A stretch of DNA of 64,000 nucleotides from contig CAMSYM010000002.1 of the NCBI GenBank assembly GCA_947066105.1, forward strand, positions 124,001 to 188,000, read 5' to 3'. The notes below the pieces were generated by a model. That model saw only the letters and a program-made list of their open reading frames with translations, did no database searches and was not told the DNA's origin. The translations under genes and the position numbers were made by a program. Below are positions 28,429 to 37,545 of this stretch, one piece after another; within the stretch, counting starts at the first letter, position 1, and the number at the start of each line of letters is the position of its first letter. This DNA is from an uncultured Clostridia bacterium. Its GTDB lineage: Bacteria > Bacillota > Clostridia > Christensenellales > Pumilibacteraceae.

Positions 28429-29760
28429 ATGGAAATAACCGACCTGTCCTTGTCGGAGCTTGCGGCGGCGTTGCGCGAAAAACGCGTTTCCGCCGTCGAA
28501 GCAACGCGCGCGTGCCTGGACAAAATACATAAAACGGAAGATCTGAATAATTTCATCACGCTGTGCGAGACTCGCGCTATGCGCGCCGCGGCGAATGCGG
28601 ACGAGCGGCTCGCGCGCGGGGATTTTTCTCCGCTGTGCGGCGTGCCTGTCGCCGTTAAAGATAATATAAGCGTGCGCGGAGTACGCTGTACCTGCGGTTC
28701 GCGGCTGTTCGACGGGCATGTGTCCGACCGCGACGCGACGGTCGTGCAACGGCTGGAAAGCGCAGGCGCGGTTATAATAGGCAAGACCAATATGGACGAG
28801 CTTGCGATGGGCAGTACAAACGAAAGCTCGGCATACGGTGCGGTAAAAAACGCGCTCGACGTTACGCGCGTGCCGGGCGGAAGTTCGGGCGGGTCTGCCA
28901 ATTGCGTTGCGGCAAAACAGGTGTTCGGCGCGCTCGGCACGGACACGGGCGGATCGATCCGTCAGCCCGCGGCGTATTGCGGAACGGTCGGGCTTAAACC
29001 GACGTTCGGCGCGACGCCGACCGACGGGTTGACGGGGTTTTGTCGTTCGCTCGATACGATAGGCGTTTTCGCGCGCGATTGCGACGACGCCGCGACGCTG
29101 TTCGGTGCGGTGTGCGGTCGCTGCGAAACGTGTTTGCTCGACGGCGACGTTCGCGGTAAAACGATAGGCGTTGCCGACGAATTTTTCGCCGCGCCCGTCG
29201 ACGACGGCGTGCGTTGCGCATTCGACGGCGCGGTAAAGCGCTTGCAAAGGGCGGGCGCAAAGATCGTGCGCGTGTCTTTGATCTCGTTCGACGCGGCGTT
29301 GTCTGCATATCATGTGTTATCGTCGGCGGAAGCGGCGGAGAGCATATTGCGGTTTTTCGGCGACAATAAAAGCATGCTCGATAAAGCGGGCGCGGAAGTC
29401 CGTAGGCGGATAATGACGGGGACTTACGTAAGAACGGGCGAGAATTACGATGAAATATACGTGCGTGCCGCAAAGGTGCGGGCGGTTATAAAAAGCCGAT
29501 ACGAAAGCGCGCTCGAACTGTGCGACGCGGTGGTAAGTCCCGCGACTTCTTCCGCGGCGACAAAGCTCGGCGAAAAAAACGATCCGATAAAAACGCACAA
29601 CGGCGATTATTTTTTGGCGGGCGCGAGCCTTGCGGGATTGCCCGCGGCGAGCGTGCCGTGCGGCGTTGCGGACGGATTGCCCGTCGGCATGCAGATAATA
29701 GGCGGGCGAGACCGCGAACGCGAAATATTGAATATCGGCAAAGCGGTCATGCGGTATTGA
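28429..29760 (+). CDS. gatA: Glutamyl/aspartyl-tRNA amidotransferase subunit A
   Basis: This amidase-signature protein of 443 residues releases ammonia from glutamine for the tRNA-dependent amidotransferase. The Ser-cisSer-Lys triad is complete: K77 in VAVKDNI, S152 in GGSSGGSA and S176 in DTGGSIRQPA. FARDCDD and the C-terminal LPVGMQIIG are also typical. It is about 40 residues shorter than the usual 485. gatB does not follow; the next gene is a germination protein. Gln-tRNA synthesis in most Clostridia depends on GatCAB, so gatB should be elsewhere. A non-GatA amidase is less likely because gatC is directly upstream. Confidence 0.88.
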   Translation: MEITDLSLSELAAALREKRVSAVEATRACLDKIHKTEDLNNFITLCETRAMRAAANADERLARGDFSPLCGVPVAVKDNISVRGVRCTCGSRLFDGHVSDRDATVVQRLESAGAVIIGKTNMDELAMGSTNESSAYGAVKNALDVTRVPGGSSGGSANCVAAKQVFGALGTDTGGSIRQPAAYCGTVGLKPTFGATPTDGLTGFCRSLDTIGVFARDCDDAATLFGAVCGRCETCLLDGDVRGKTIGVADEFFAAPVDDGVRCAFDGAVKRLQRAGAKIVRVSLISFDAALSAYHVLSSAEAAESILRFFGDNKSMLDKAGAEVRRRIMTGTYVRTGENYDEIYVRAAKVRAVIKSRYESALELCDAVVSPATSSAATKLGEKNDPIKTHNGDYFLAGASLAGLPAASVPCGVADGLPVGMQIIGGRDREREILNIGKAVMRY

Positions 29761-29853
29761 CGGTCGATATCGAATACGCGATAGTCGATAGATCATTTTT
29801 ATACGATAGTCGGTTGCGCGCATTATTAATCGGCGAATGCGCACAATATCGGT

Positions 29854-31266
29854 ATGGAAAATGTCGAGCGGATAAAGGGCAAGTTCGAAACGCCCGAAAA
29901 TATAACGACTCACGAATTTAAATGCGGGCAAAAGGACTGCGCCGTTCTCGTTCATCCCGACCTTAGCGACGTGCAAACCGTGCGCGCCGTTATTTACGCT
30001 ATCAAGCGTTGCGACAGAAAGATAAATACGCTCGACGATTTTTCCGAATTCGCCGTTCTCGAATACGATATAAACATATCGTCGGACGTTGACGACTGCA
30101 CGAACAAGCTTCTTAACGGCGACGTTATACTGTGTATCGACGGCGATCGGCGTTACGCAGTTATCAATGCGCGCTCGTACACGACGCGCGGCATAACCGA
30201 GCCGCCCACCGAAACGGTTATGCGCGGTCCGCGCGAAGGGTTTATCGAGGATTTAAAAACCAACCTTTCGCTGTTGGAGCGTCGGCTCAAAACGCCCGAC
30301 TTCGCCATAGAACGGATGGAGATAGGGCGAAAAACAAAGACCAACGTCGCGCTGTGCTATTTAAAATCGGTCGCCGCGCCGCGCGTTGTCAAAAAGATAA
30401 AACAGCGGCTTAAAAAGATAGACATCGACGGCATAGTCGACAGCAATTATCTGTTGCCGTATCTCGAAGAAAAACCGTACTCGTTGTTTTCGCAAGCGGG
30501 CATAAGCGAAAAACCGGACGTCGTGGCGGCGAAAATGCTCGAAGGACGCGTAGCGCTCGTCGTGGACGGTTCGCCTATGGTCGTGACATTGCCCTTTCTT
30601 TTGATAGAGGAATTTCAGTCTGGCGAAGATTATTATCAACGCTCGATGTACAGCACGTTCGTACGCGTGTTGAGATATTTGGGGCTGATACTCGCGACGC
30701 TGTTGCCGGGCGCGTACGTCGCGTTGCAGAATTTTCATTACACGCTGATACCCGTGCGGTTCATGATAACGCTCATGACCGCAATAAAGGGCTTGCCGCT
30801 GTCGCCCATGGCGGAAACGTTGTTCGTTTTGGTGCTGTTCGAGATAATACGCGAGGCGAGCGTACGCATGCCGCGCGCCGTCGGCATGGCGATGAGCATA
30901 GTGGGCGCGCTCGTTTTGGGCGAGACCGCCGTCAATGCGGGCATAATAAGCTCGCCCGCGGTAATGGTGACGGCGCTGTCGTCGATCGCGTTGTTTACCG
31001 TGCCTAACCTTATAGGTCCCATGAGCGTTTTGCGGCTTATATACACGCTCGTCGGCGGACTGTGCGGGTTGTTCGGGCTGACTATCGCCGTGCTGTTCAG
31101 TCTGCATTACGTTTGCGCGCTCAATGCGTACGACGCGCCGTATCTTGCGCCGTTCTCGCCGTTAGTGTATTCCGATTTCAAGGACGCCGTCGACCGCGCG
31201 CCGTTGATTCAAATGAAAAAACGCCCGCAAAGCATTCCCAACATCAACGAGACGCGTCAAGGGTGA
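29854..31266 (+). CDS. Spore germination receptor subunit, GerAA/GerKA family
   Basis: The 470-residue protein has the two-part layout of germinant receptor A subunits: a soluble N-terminal domain (about 1-245) with RGPREGFIEDLKTNLSLLERRL and a membrane domain with about five helices (about 270-440) including VRMPRAVGMAMSIVGALVLGETAV. GerA-type receptors sit in the inner spore membrane and trigger germination on sensing amino acids or sugars; the A subunit contributes to the ion-channel function. It heads an A-B-C operon. No strong Shine-Dalgarno was seen. Many such operons are expressed in the forespore from sigma-G promoters, which were not identified here. Confidence 0.9.
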   Translation: MENVERIKGKFETPENITTHEFKCGQKDCAVLVHPDLSDVQTVRAVIYAIKRCDRKINTLDDFSEFAVLEYDINISSDVDDCTNKLLNGDVILCIDGDRRYAVINARSYTTRGITEPPTETVMRGPREGFIEDLKTNLSLLERRLKTPDFAIERMEIGRKTKTNVALCYLKSVAAPRVVKKIKQRLKKIDIDGIVDSNYLLPYLEEKPYSLFSQAGISEKPDVVAAKMLEGRVALVVDGSPMVVTLPFLLIEEFQSGEDYYQRSMYSTFVRVLRYLGLILATLLPGAYVALQNFHYTLIPVRFMITLMTAIKGLPLSPMAETLFVLVLFEIIREASVRMPRAVGMAMSIVGALVLGETAVNAGIISSPAVMVTALSSIALFTVPNLIGPMSVLRLIYTLVGGLCGLFGLTIAVLFSLHYVCALNAYDAPYLAPFSPLVYSDFKDAVDRAPLIQMKKRPQSIPNINETRQG

Positions 31267-31301
31267 TATGACCGTTTTTCTTAAATTACGCACTATGCAT
31301 C

Positions 31302-32486
31302 ATGCATTATCTACATATGGATAATCAAGCGACAAACACGGATAAGCTCGAAACCAAGCAAGCTACGGGCAAGCAGTTTACGGCGATAATATTCATACTC
31401 GCGCTCGCGACGAAAATGTTTTTATTGCCCATATTTTTGATACAGGCTACGGGACGCGACGCGTACATCGTCATGGCGATAGGCGGTGCGTTCGACCTTG
31501 CGATGCTGGGCGTGACGATAGCCGCCGTATGTTTGAGCGGAGAACGCAATCTGTTTGAACTGTTGACCGCCGTTTTCGGAAAAGTCGCGGCAAAGACGAT
31601 CACGGCGGTGTTTGCGCTGTTTATGTTTTTCAAACTGAATATCTGCGTAGCCGAAGCGCTGTTGTTTTATGCGGATAACGTGTTTACCGATTTCAGCGTG
31701 TCCGTGCTTATATTCGTTTTGCTGTTCTTTTTCGTTGCGGTAGGCAAGCACACATTGCGCGCGCTGTGTCGACTCAACGAGTTGATAATACCGATAGTCG
31801 TGGTGTGCCTTGCCATATTGATCACGATAGTGCTTATGACGGGGTTCGATCTTGCCAATATTTTTCCGTCGTTGCGCGATCCCGCGGCGTTCAAAAGCGG
31901 GTTGTTCAGGCATTCGGCGTGGTCGGGTGATTTTACGCCACTCATACTGTTTATAGGTCGTACCAAAACGAAGAAATTTACCGGACTTTTCGGCGCGGCG
32001 AGCGGCGTTTCGGGCATGTGCGTCGCCGTGTTTTTTACGCTCGTAATGAGCGCGGCGTTCGGCAACGTGCCTGTGCTCGTGGACACGAGCACCAACCTTT
32101 CGAGCATTCTGCAATTTTCGATAGGCAACGTTTACGGGCGCATCGACATGTTTTCGTCGGTGCTGTGGAGCGTGTCGGTGTTTATCGAAAGCGCGCTGTT
32201 CTTTTACGCGACGTGCCGTTGCGTAGCGTTCGTTATAGGAAAAAACGCGCATGTCGCCATATCGCTCGGCGTATGCGTGCTGTTGTATTTTTCACAGGTG
32301 TTTTTCATGACCGATCAAACCATATTTTCGTTCGTTGTCACGTCGTACGCGAGCGCGATCGCAACGCCGACGCTCGCCGCGGTCATCCCGTTGCTGTCGC
32401 TCGTTTGCGTGCTTATCGGGCGTAAAAAGCACGACGGGAGCATGTCGCCCGCGCAAACGGGAATGCGTGCGGAGGAAAGCAAATGA
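31302..32486 (+). CDS. Spore germination receptor subunit, GerAB/GerKB family
   Basis: This 394-residue integral membrane protein has about ten hydrophobic segments and belongs to the endospore germination permease branch of the amino acid-polyamine-organocation superfamily. The B subunit is thought to hold the germinant-binding pocket; the ligand cannot be predicted. KQFTAIIFILALATKMFLLP at the start of the first helix is typical. Two starts are possible, ATG 31302 and ATG 31317; neither has a clear Shine-Dalgarno. The upstream 35 bases contain an AT-rich TGCATCATGCATT repeat. The stop overlaps the start of the C-subunit gene (ATGA). Confidence 0.88.
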   Translation: MHYLHMDNQATNTDKLETKQATGKQFTAIIFILALATKMFLLPIFLIQATGRDAYIVMAIGGAFDLAMLGVTIAAVCLSGERNLFELLTAVFGKVAAKTITAVFALFMFFKLNICVAEALLFYADNVFTDFSVSVLIFVLLFFFVAVGKHTLRALCRLNELIIPIVVVCLAILITIVLMTGFDLANIFPSLRDPAAFKSGLFRHSAWSGDFTPLILFIGRTKTKKFTGLFGAASGVSGMCVAVFFTLVMSAAFGNVPVLVDTSTNLSSILQFSIGNVYGRIDMFSSVLWSVSVFIESALFFYATCRCVAFVIGKNAHVAISLGVCVLLYFSQVFFMTDQTIFSFVVTSYASAIATPTLAAVIPLLSLVCVLIGRKKHDGSMSPAQTGMRAEESK

Positions 32487-33670
32487 CGACGCAAAAGAAA
32501 CTGTTGATATATAAAATACTGATATTCGTTTTCGCGTTCATAGTCGCGTTTTTGCCGACTACGGTATCGCGCAGTCGCGAAGTCAACAGCCGCGTCATAG
32601 TCGAGATCCTCGGCATAGACGGCGGCGAAGAAATAGGCGTGACTGCGCAATACGTCATGCCGACGGGCGCGCAGGGTGCGACGAGCAAGGACACCGTGTC
32701 CGTCAAAGGCAAGACCTTGCAAGAAGCCGTGGAAGCGCTGTCCACCGCGCTCGGGCGAAGAGCCGAGCTCGGACACTGTTCGATGGTTATAGTGGGCGAG
32801 AACGTCGAACCCGAATTGCTCGGCACGCTCATGACGGCGACCGACGTTACGGCGGACGTGTATCTTGCCGCCGCCGAGAGCAAGGCGGAAGAGCTTGTGG
32901 GACAATTGACCGACTTCATGAAAAAGACGGGTGCGACCGATGCCGATTTTATAGCGTACGGCGCAAAAAAGTCGCACGTCGCGACAAATACGCTTTTGGG
33001 ATTTTTGTGCGACATAGGCAGTGCGTCGCAAAGCTCGTTCATGCCGGTAGTCACCATGATAGAAAATTCCGACAAGCAGTCCGCGCAGAGCGGCGACGAC
33101 GGCGGCGAAGGCGGGGGCGGCGAAGGCTCGCAAGGCGACGGAAGCGGCAAACAGGGCGGCGACGGCGGCGGCACGGGCATGAACGTGGAAAAGCTCGCGC
33201 TGTATTCGCCCGACGGACGATTGGGCGTGATCGACAAGGACGCGGCGCGCGGCGTTGCCTGGGTAAGCTCGCCGATAGAAAAGGGGATAGTGACGGCGAC
33301 CGTGCAGGCGGACGGCGAAACGGTCGCCGAAGTGTCGGCGCGGCTTTTGAAAAAGCACGTCGATATAAAAACGTACGCAAAAACGAACTCGGCGAAGATC
33401 AAGGTGCGGGCGATAATCGAGCCGCGCGGCGATAAGTTCAACAAGCTCGACGCAAAGAACAGCGCGGCGGCGAGCAAGGCGATAAAGGACGGGTTTTCCA
33501 AAGCGATAGAATCCGAACTGCGCGCGGCGAAAGAAAGCGCGGCGCTATACGGGTGCGACCCGCTGTTCATAGGCAAGACGTTTTACCGCTATTCGCCCGA
33601 TTATTTCGAAACCGAATACGACGCGGGTTCTGTGGATATCGATTTCGACGTGGAAATAGTTATCAAGTGA
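32483..33670 (+). CDS. GerAC-like germination receptor subunit lacking a lipobox
   Basis: Position, length (395 residues) and C-terminal pattern (DPLFIGKTFYRYSPDYFE, then VDIDFDVEIVIK) fit the Ger(x)C family, whose members are lipoproteins on the outer face of the inner spore membrane. In this copy the N-terminal helix (about 7-25) is followed by PTTVSRSREVNSR with no cysteine, so it cannot be lipidated and is probably held by an uncleaved signal anchor. A Gly/Asp/Ser-rich insertion of about 35 residues (about 205-232) separates the two halves. Translation is coupled to the B subunit by a 4-base overlap. Confidence 0.75.
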   Translation: MTTQKKLLIYKILIFVFAFIVAFLPTTVSRSREVNSRVIVEILGIDGGEEIGVTAQYVMPTGAQGATSKDTVSVKGKTLQEAVEALSTALGRRAELGHCSMVIVGENVEPELLGTLMTATDVTADVYLAAAESKAEELVGQLTDFMKKTGATDADFIAYGAKKSHVATNTLLGFLCDIGSASQSSFMPVVTMIENSDKQSAQSGDDGGEGGGGEGSQGDGSGKQGGDGGGTGMNVEKLALYSPDGRLGVIDKDAARGVAWVSSPIEKGIVTATVQADGETVAEVSARLLKKHVDIKTYAKTNSAKIKVRAIIEPRGDKFNKLDAKNSAAASKAIKDGFSKAIESELRAAKESAALYGCDPLFIGKTFYRYSPDYFETEYDAGSVDIDFDVEIVIK

Positions 33671-33733
33671 CGACGCTCCAACGAAGCGGTATCATAGATC
33701 CGTCGAATATTTGTAAGACAGCCGTAAAAAAAC

Positions 33734-33762
33734 TTGACAAAGGTACTGCTGTCTTGTATAAT
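33734..33762 (+). promoter_or_regulatory. rpsU promoter
   Basis: A near-perfect sigma-A promoter: TTGACA (33734-33739), 17-base spacer, TATAAT (33757-33762). Confidence 0.9.
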
Positions 33763-33803
33763 GTATAAGCATTCGGTATCCCGACGTGAAGGAGGTGTGA
33801 ATA

Positions 33804-33977
33804 ATGGCAGTGATCCGTGTAGGAGAAAACGAATCTCTCGACAGCGCGCTCAAACGTTTTAAGCGTAAATGTCAAAAGGATAACATTCTCGGCGATATGC
33901 GCAAAAAGGAGTACTACGAAAAGCCCTCCGTCAAACGCAAGAAAAAGAAGGAAGCCGCTCGTAAGCGTTTCCGTTAA
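33804..33977 (+). CDS. rpsU: 30S ribosomal protein S21
   Basis: The gene encodes 57 residues, the usual size for Firmicutes S21. The protein begins [22 protein letters not shown] and ends in a lysine/arginine-rich RNA-binding tail ([16 protein letters not shown]). S21 binds the 30S platform near the anti-Shine-Dalgarno end of 16S rRNA and helps initiation. GGAGGT at 33791-33796 and a strong promoter identify it although the frame is short. It is monocistronic; a structured repeat follows. Confidence 0.95.
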   Translation: MAVIRVGENESLDSALKRFKRKCQKDNILGDMRKKEYYEKPSVKRKKKKEAARKRFR

Positions 33978-33989
33978 GCACATATGCTT

Positions 33990-34083
33990 CGACATATACG
34001 GCGTCAGCCGTCGCACCGCTCTCGGTCGTGTAGGAGGATCTACACTCCCGCCGCTCGGTGTTCGGACTTCCTTGTCTATGTCG
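33990..34083. repeat. Structured intergenic repeat, copy B
   Basis: Outer arms CGACATA (33990-33996) and TATGTCG (34077-34083), inner stem GTGTAG (34028-34033) with CTACAC (34040-34045). The segment from GCGTCA (34001) to TTCCTTGTCT (34077) aligns with copy A at 22127-22201, roughly two-thirds identical by eye, with compensating changes in the inner stem. Confidence 0.6.
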
Positions 34084-34183
34084 CGCCTATGCGCTCAATG
34101 CGCTTTGTGATAAGTACCGTGCGGTACGGTGTTCAAAATCAAGAAGAATTATATACGGCTGTTGCCGTACTTAATTTATATCC

Positions 34184-34209
34184 GCGGCGTCGAGTTCGGC
34201 GCCGCTTTT
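34184..34209 (+). terminator. Possible terminator in the rpsU downstream region
   Basis: GCGGCG (34184-34189) and CGCCGC (34200-34205) form a 6-bp GC stem followed by TTTT. It is short and some distance from rpsU. Confidence 0.4.
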
Positions 34210-34227
34210 CTGTTGCTTTATTTCAAA

Positions 34228-34340
34228 TTGTCGAAAAAATTGTTTTTATGTGTTTTTCCGTTACACTATATATTCTTATGTGGTTTGACGGCAAAACACA
34301 GCATATTGCGTTACACATAAATACACATAATTCGACAAAA
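34228..34340 (+). promoter_or_regulatory. Two 0A-box matches upstream of the Spo0A-like gene
   Basis: TTGTCGAA at 34228-34235 and, in reverse orientation, TTCGACAAAA at 34331-34340 match the Spo0A-binding consensus TTTTGTCRAA; the second is a perfect match. It lies 18 bases upstream of the -35 box, a place suited to activation. Confidence 0.55.
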
Positions 34341-34358
34341 TGGACCGCATTTTAACCG

Positions 34359-34387
34359 TTGACTTTTCCAATGATATGCGATTTAAT
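34359..34387 (+). promoter_or_regulatory. Promoter of the Spo0A-like gene
   Basis: TTGACT (34359-34364) and TTTAAT (34382-34387), 17 bases apart. Confidence 0.6.
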
Positions 34388-34424
34388 GGGATTACTCTTC
34401 GAGCGATCGAAAAAGGAGGTAGCA

Positions 34425-34751
34425 ATGGAAAGACGCGATTTTATAGTCGGAACGTTAGTGCGGACGGGATTCCGTTCGTCGCTCAAAGGTTTCGGACAAT
34501 TCTGTATGTGTGTTGAAATGTACACCGACGACCGTTCGGCAACCATAGAAAGCATATACTCGCGCGTGGCGCGGTATTGCAATTGTACAAAAAGCTCGGT
34601 CGAAAAGAATTTGCGCCGACTGTTTGAGAGTTCCAATGCGCGTTCGGCGATAGGCGGGTTGTTCGGTATGGATTGCACCGAATCGGGCAACAAAGAGATC
34701 GTCGCAACGTTTTCCAATTATGTGGAATTGCAACACGACGAGTACGCTTAG
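34425..34751 (+). CDS. Stand-alone Spo0A C-terminal-type DNA-binding protein
   Basis: The 108-residue protein lines up with the DNA-binding (effector) domain of the sporulation master regulator Spo0A. TGFRSSLKGFGQFCMCVEMY (about 14-33) corresponds to the 'lGvpahikGyqYLreAi' stretch, and IYSRVARYCNCTKSSVEKNL (44-63) to the 'LYpxIAxxyxTTxsrVERAI' helix-turn-helix that reads the 0A box. There is no phosphoacceptor receiver domain. The start at 34425 follows AAGGAGGT (34413-34420); an earlier ATG at 34359 lies in the promoter. Two 0A-box matches lie upstream. It could compete with or modulate Spo0A, or act as a separate regulator. Its function is inferred from homology by eye only. Confidence 0.7.
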   Translation: MERRDFIVGTLVRTGFRSSLKGFGQFCMCVEMYTDDRSATIESIYSRVARYCNCTKSSVEKNLRRLFESSNARSAIGGLFGMDCTESGNKEIVATFSNYVELQHDEYA

Positions 34752-34762
34752 TACGTTGCAAT

Positions 34763-34800
34763 ACAAAAACGCGCGTCGTTACAACGACGCGCGTTTTTGT
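34763..34800. terminator. Bidirectional terminator between the Spo0A-like gene and argH
   Basis: Almost perfectly palindromic: ACAAAAACGCGCGTCGTT (34763-34780) and its complement (34783-34800), with T-runs on both strands between convergent genes. Confidence 0.85.
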
Positions 34801-34819
34801 ATGTGCGTAAATATTCGGT

Positions 34820-36196
34820 TTATTTTGTACTTTTCACCGCCGCGCGCAGGACGCTTATTTGGCGTTTAAGCTCGTCGGGCGCGCAACCGCCTATCGTTTT
34901 ACGCCTTGCGACGGCGCTTTGCGGCAGTACGGCTGTTTTTATACCGTCGTCGAACAGGTCGGAAAACGCTTTGTACTCGGCTGCCGTCATGTCTTGCAGA
35001 GTTTTGCCGTTTTGTATGCACCACAGCACGATCTTGCCCGTGATCTCGTGCGCCGTGCGGAACGGCAAGCCCTTGCTTGCGAGATAGTCGGCGCATTCCG
35101 TCGCGCACGAGTATCCGCCCGCGGCGGCGGCTGTCAGCTTGTCGCGTGCGAACGTCGCTTTTGGTACGAACGCGGTAAAAACGCGCAAGCACAGCGACAG
35201 CGTTTTATGCGCGTCGAAAATCGGTTCTTTGTCTTCCTGCATGTCTTTATTGTAGGCGAGCGGCAGACCCTTCATCAGCGTGAGCACGGAAGTAAGATCG
35301 CCCAAAACGCGTCCGCACTTGCCGCGGAGCAGTTCGTTTACGTCGGGATTTTTCTTTTGCGGCATGATCGACGAGCCTGTGCTGTATTCGTCGGGCAAGA
35401 TCAAGTAGCCGAATTCTTCGCCCGACCAGTACACGAATTCCTCGTTTATGCGCGAAAGGTGCAACATTATCTGCGCCGCGCACGACAGATATTCGATAAC
35501 GAAATCGCGGTCGCTCACGCCGTCCAAAGAGTTTTGCGTAACGCCGTCGAATCCGAGCAGTTTCGCTGTCAGTACGCGGTCGATGGGGAAGGTGGTGGAC
35601 GCGCACGCGCCGCTGCCGAGCGGCAATACGTTTACGCGCTTGCGGCAGTCTGCGAGCCGTTCAGAGTCGCGCAGGAACATAAACGCATACGCGCTCAAAT
35701 AGTGTCCGAGCGTGGTGGGCTGTGCTTTTTGCATGTGCGTGTATGCCGGCATGGCAGTCGCGCTCTCGCTTTCCGCCTTGTCCGCAAGCGCGGTAACGAG
35801 CGATCTCAACAGCGCGATCGTTTCGTCGATCGCGTCGCGCACGTACAGCCGCGTGTCCGTCGCCACTTGATCGTTGCGGCTTCTCGCGGTGTGAAGTTTT
35901 TTGCCGACGTCGCCGACGCGCGAAACGAGTTCGTTTTCGACAAACGAATGTATGTCTTCCGCATCCGTTACTTCCAGTTTGCCGTCGTCTATATCGGCGA
36001 GTATGCGTTCGAGCGCGGTCTTTATCGTTTGCGCTTCCGACTTTTGTATTATGCCGCATTCGCCGAGCATGGTGCAGTGCGCTATCGAGCCGTTTATGTC
36101 CTGACGGTACATTTCGCGGTCGAACGGCAAAGAGTCGTTAAACTCTTCGGCGAGCGAGTCCAGTTGTTGCGTAAATCTTCCCGACCAAAGCTTCAT
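34820..36196 (-). CDS. argH: Argininosuccinate lyase
   Basis: ArgH cleaves argininosuccinate to arginine and fumarate, the last step of arginine synthesis. The 458-residue protein starts MKLWSGRFTQQLDSL and contains the fumarase/aspartase-superfamily signature GSSIMPQKKNPD with the catalytic serine, plus HTARSRNDQVATD earlier. The start at 36196 is preferred over an in-frame upstream ATG (36247) because the family N-terminus begins here and GAGGTAA precedes it. It follows argG on the same strand; a terminator-like hairpin lies in the 140-base gap, so argH expression may be partly reduced relative to argG. Confidence 0.95.
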   Translation of the reverse strand: MKLWSGRFTQQLDSLAEEFNDSLPFDREMYRQDINGSIAHCTMLGECGIIQKSEAQTIKTALERILADIDDGKLEVTDAEDIHSFVENELVSRVGDVGKKLHTARSRNDQVATDTRLYVRDAIDETIALLRSLVTALADKAESESATAMPAYTHMQKAQPTTLGHYLSAYAFMFLRDSERLADCRKRVNVLPLGSGACASTTFPIDRVLTAKLLGFDGVTQNSLDGVSDRDFVIEYLSCAAQIMLHLSRINEEFVYWSGEEFGYLILPDEYSTGSSIMPQKKNPDVNELLRGKCGRVLGDLTSVLTLMKGLPLAYNKDMQEDKEPIFDAHKTLSLCLRVFTAFVPKATFARDKLTAAAAGGYSCATECADYLASKGLPFRTAHEITGKIVLWCIQNGKTLQDMTAAEYKAFSDLFDDGIKTAVLPQSAVARRKTIGGCAPDELKRQISVLRAAVKSTK

Positions 36197-36270
36197 TGTA
36201 TTACCTCGTGTGTGTTGTTTGCAGAAACGGATAAGAATGCCGCGCAAGCCCGATCTGCCGATCCTATACG

Positions 36271-36307
36271 AAAAAGCGAATATATCGAATCGATACGTTC
36301 GCTTTTT
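36271..36307 (-). terminator. Terminator or attenuator between argG and argH
   Basis: AAAAAGCGAA (36271-36280) and TTCGCTTTTT (36298-36307) pair perfectly over 10 bases, leaving a T-run on the minus strand just after argG. Confidence 0.65.
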
Positions 36308-36336
36308 GCGCGTGGGAAATAAAAAGCATCCCTGCG

Positions 36337-37545
36337 TTATTTCTTTGTTCTTTCGAGCATTTTTGCGCGTACTTTCAGCGGCAAGCCGAACAGATTGATA
36401 AAGCCCGCCGAATCCTTTTGGTCGTAGACTTCGTCCTCGCCGAAAGTGGCTATATCTTCGTCGTACAGCGAGTACGGGCTTGTCATGCCTGCGGGCGAGA
36501 TCTTGCCCTTAAACAGTTTGAGCTTGGTCGTGCCCGTGACGTATTCCTGCGTGCTGTCTACGAACGCCGACAACGCTTCGCGGAGCGGGGTATACCACTT
36601 GCCGTCGTAAACGAGTTCGGCGAATTTGAGCGCGATATGCTCTTTAAAGTGCGCGGTGTCGCGGTCGAGCGTTATCTCTTCCAAATTCTTATGCGCCGCG
36701 TAGAGTATCGAGCCGGCGGGGTTTTCGTACACGCCGCGCGACTTCATGCCGACGAGCCTGTTTTCCACCATGTCGTCGACGCCCACGCCGTTGCGCGAGC
36801 CTATCTCGTTGAGCGCTTCTATTATTTTAACCGGCGAAAGCTTTTTGCCGTTGACGGATACAGGTATGCCTTTTACCCATTCGATCGTAACGTATTCGGC
36901 AACGTCGGGCGTGTCCTTTATGGGCTTGCTTATCATGAGCATTTCGTCTTTGGGTTCGTTGGCGGGGTCTTCGAGATCCATGCCTTCGTGCGACAAATGC
37001 CAAAGATTGCGGTCCATGGAATAATTTGTCTTTTTGGTGACGGGAACTTCCAGCCCGTGCGCTACCGCATAATCGATCTCCTCGTCGCGCGACTTGATGT
37101 CCCAAATGCGCCACGGCGCGATTATCTTCATTTCGGGCGCGAGCGCTTTTATGGACAGCTCGAAGCGCACTTGGTCGTTGCCTTTGCCTGTGCAACCGTG
37201 GCATATGGCGTCCGCTTTTTCTTTTTTGGCTATTTCGACCAAGCGTTTGGCTATGACGGGGCGAGCGAACGACGTGCCGAGCAGATATTTGCCTTCGTAC
37301 ACAGCGCCCGCTTTGAGCGTGGGGAATATGCAGTCGGTGACGAATTCTTCGGTAAGGTCTTCTATGTACAGCTTTTCCGCGCCGCTCTTTTTGGCTTTTT
37401 CGTGGAGCGGAGCGAGTTCTTCGCCTTGCCCGACGTCGGCGGCTACCGCTATGACTTCACAGTCGTAGTTTTCTTTGAGCCACGGAATGATTATGGTAGT
37501 GTCGAGTCCGCCCGAATACGCCAAAACGACTTTCATTTTTGCCAT
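36337..37545 (-). CDS. argG: Argininosuccinate synthase
   Basis: ArgG condenses citrulline and aspartate with ATP. The 402-residue protein begins [19 protein letters not shown], the P-loop of the ATP pyrophosphatase fold, and contains [22 protein letters not shown] and GIPVSVNG, all characteristic. AAGGAG lies about 11 bases before the ATG. It is the first gene of the pair argG-argH. A TATAAT -10 lies upstream on the minus strand (plus 37573-37578), but no convincing -35 or ArgR box was recognised. Confidence 0.95.
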   Translation of the reverse strand: MAKMKVVLAYSGGLDTTIIIPWLKENYDCEVIAVAADVGQGEELAPLHEKAKKSGAEKLYIEDLTEEFVTDCIFPTLKAGAVYEGKYLLGTSFARPVIAKRLVEIAKKEKADAICHGCTGKGNDQVRFELSIKALAPEMKIIAPWRIWDIKSRDEEIDYAVAHGLEVPVTKKTNYSMDRNLWHLSHEGMDLEDPANEPKDEMLMISKPIKDTPDVAEYVTIEWVKGIPVSVNGKKLSPVKIIEALNEIGSRNGVGVDDMVENRLVGMKSRGVYENPAGSILYAAHKNLEEITLDRDTAHFKEHIALKFAELVYDGKWYTPLREALSAFVDSTQEYVTGTTKLKLFKGKISPAGMTSPYSLYDEDIATFGEDEVYDQKDSAGFINLFGLPLKVRAKMLERTKK

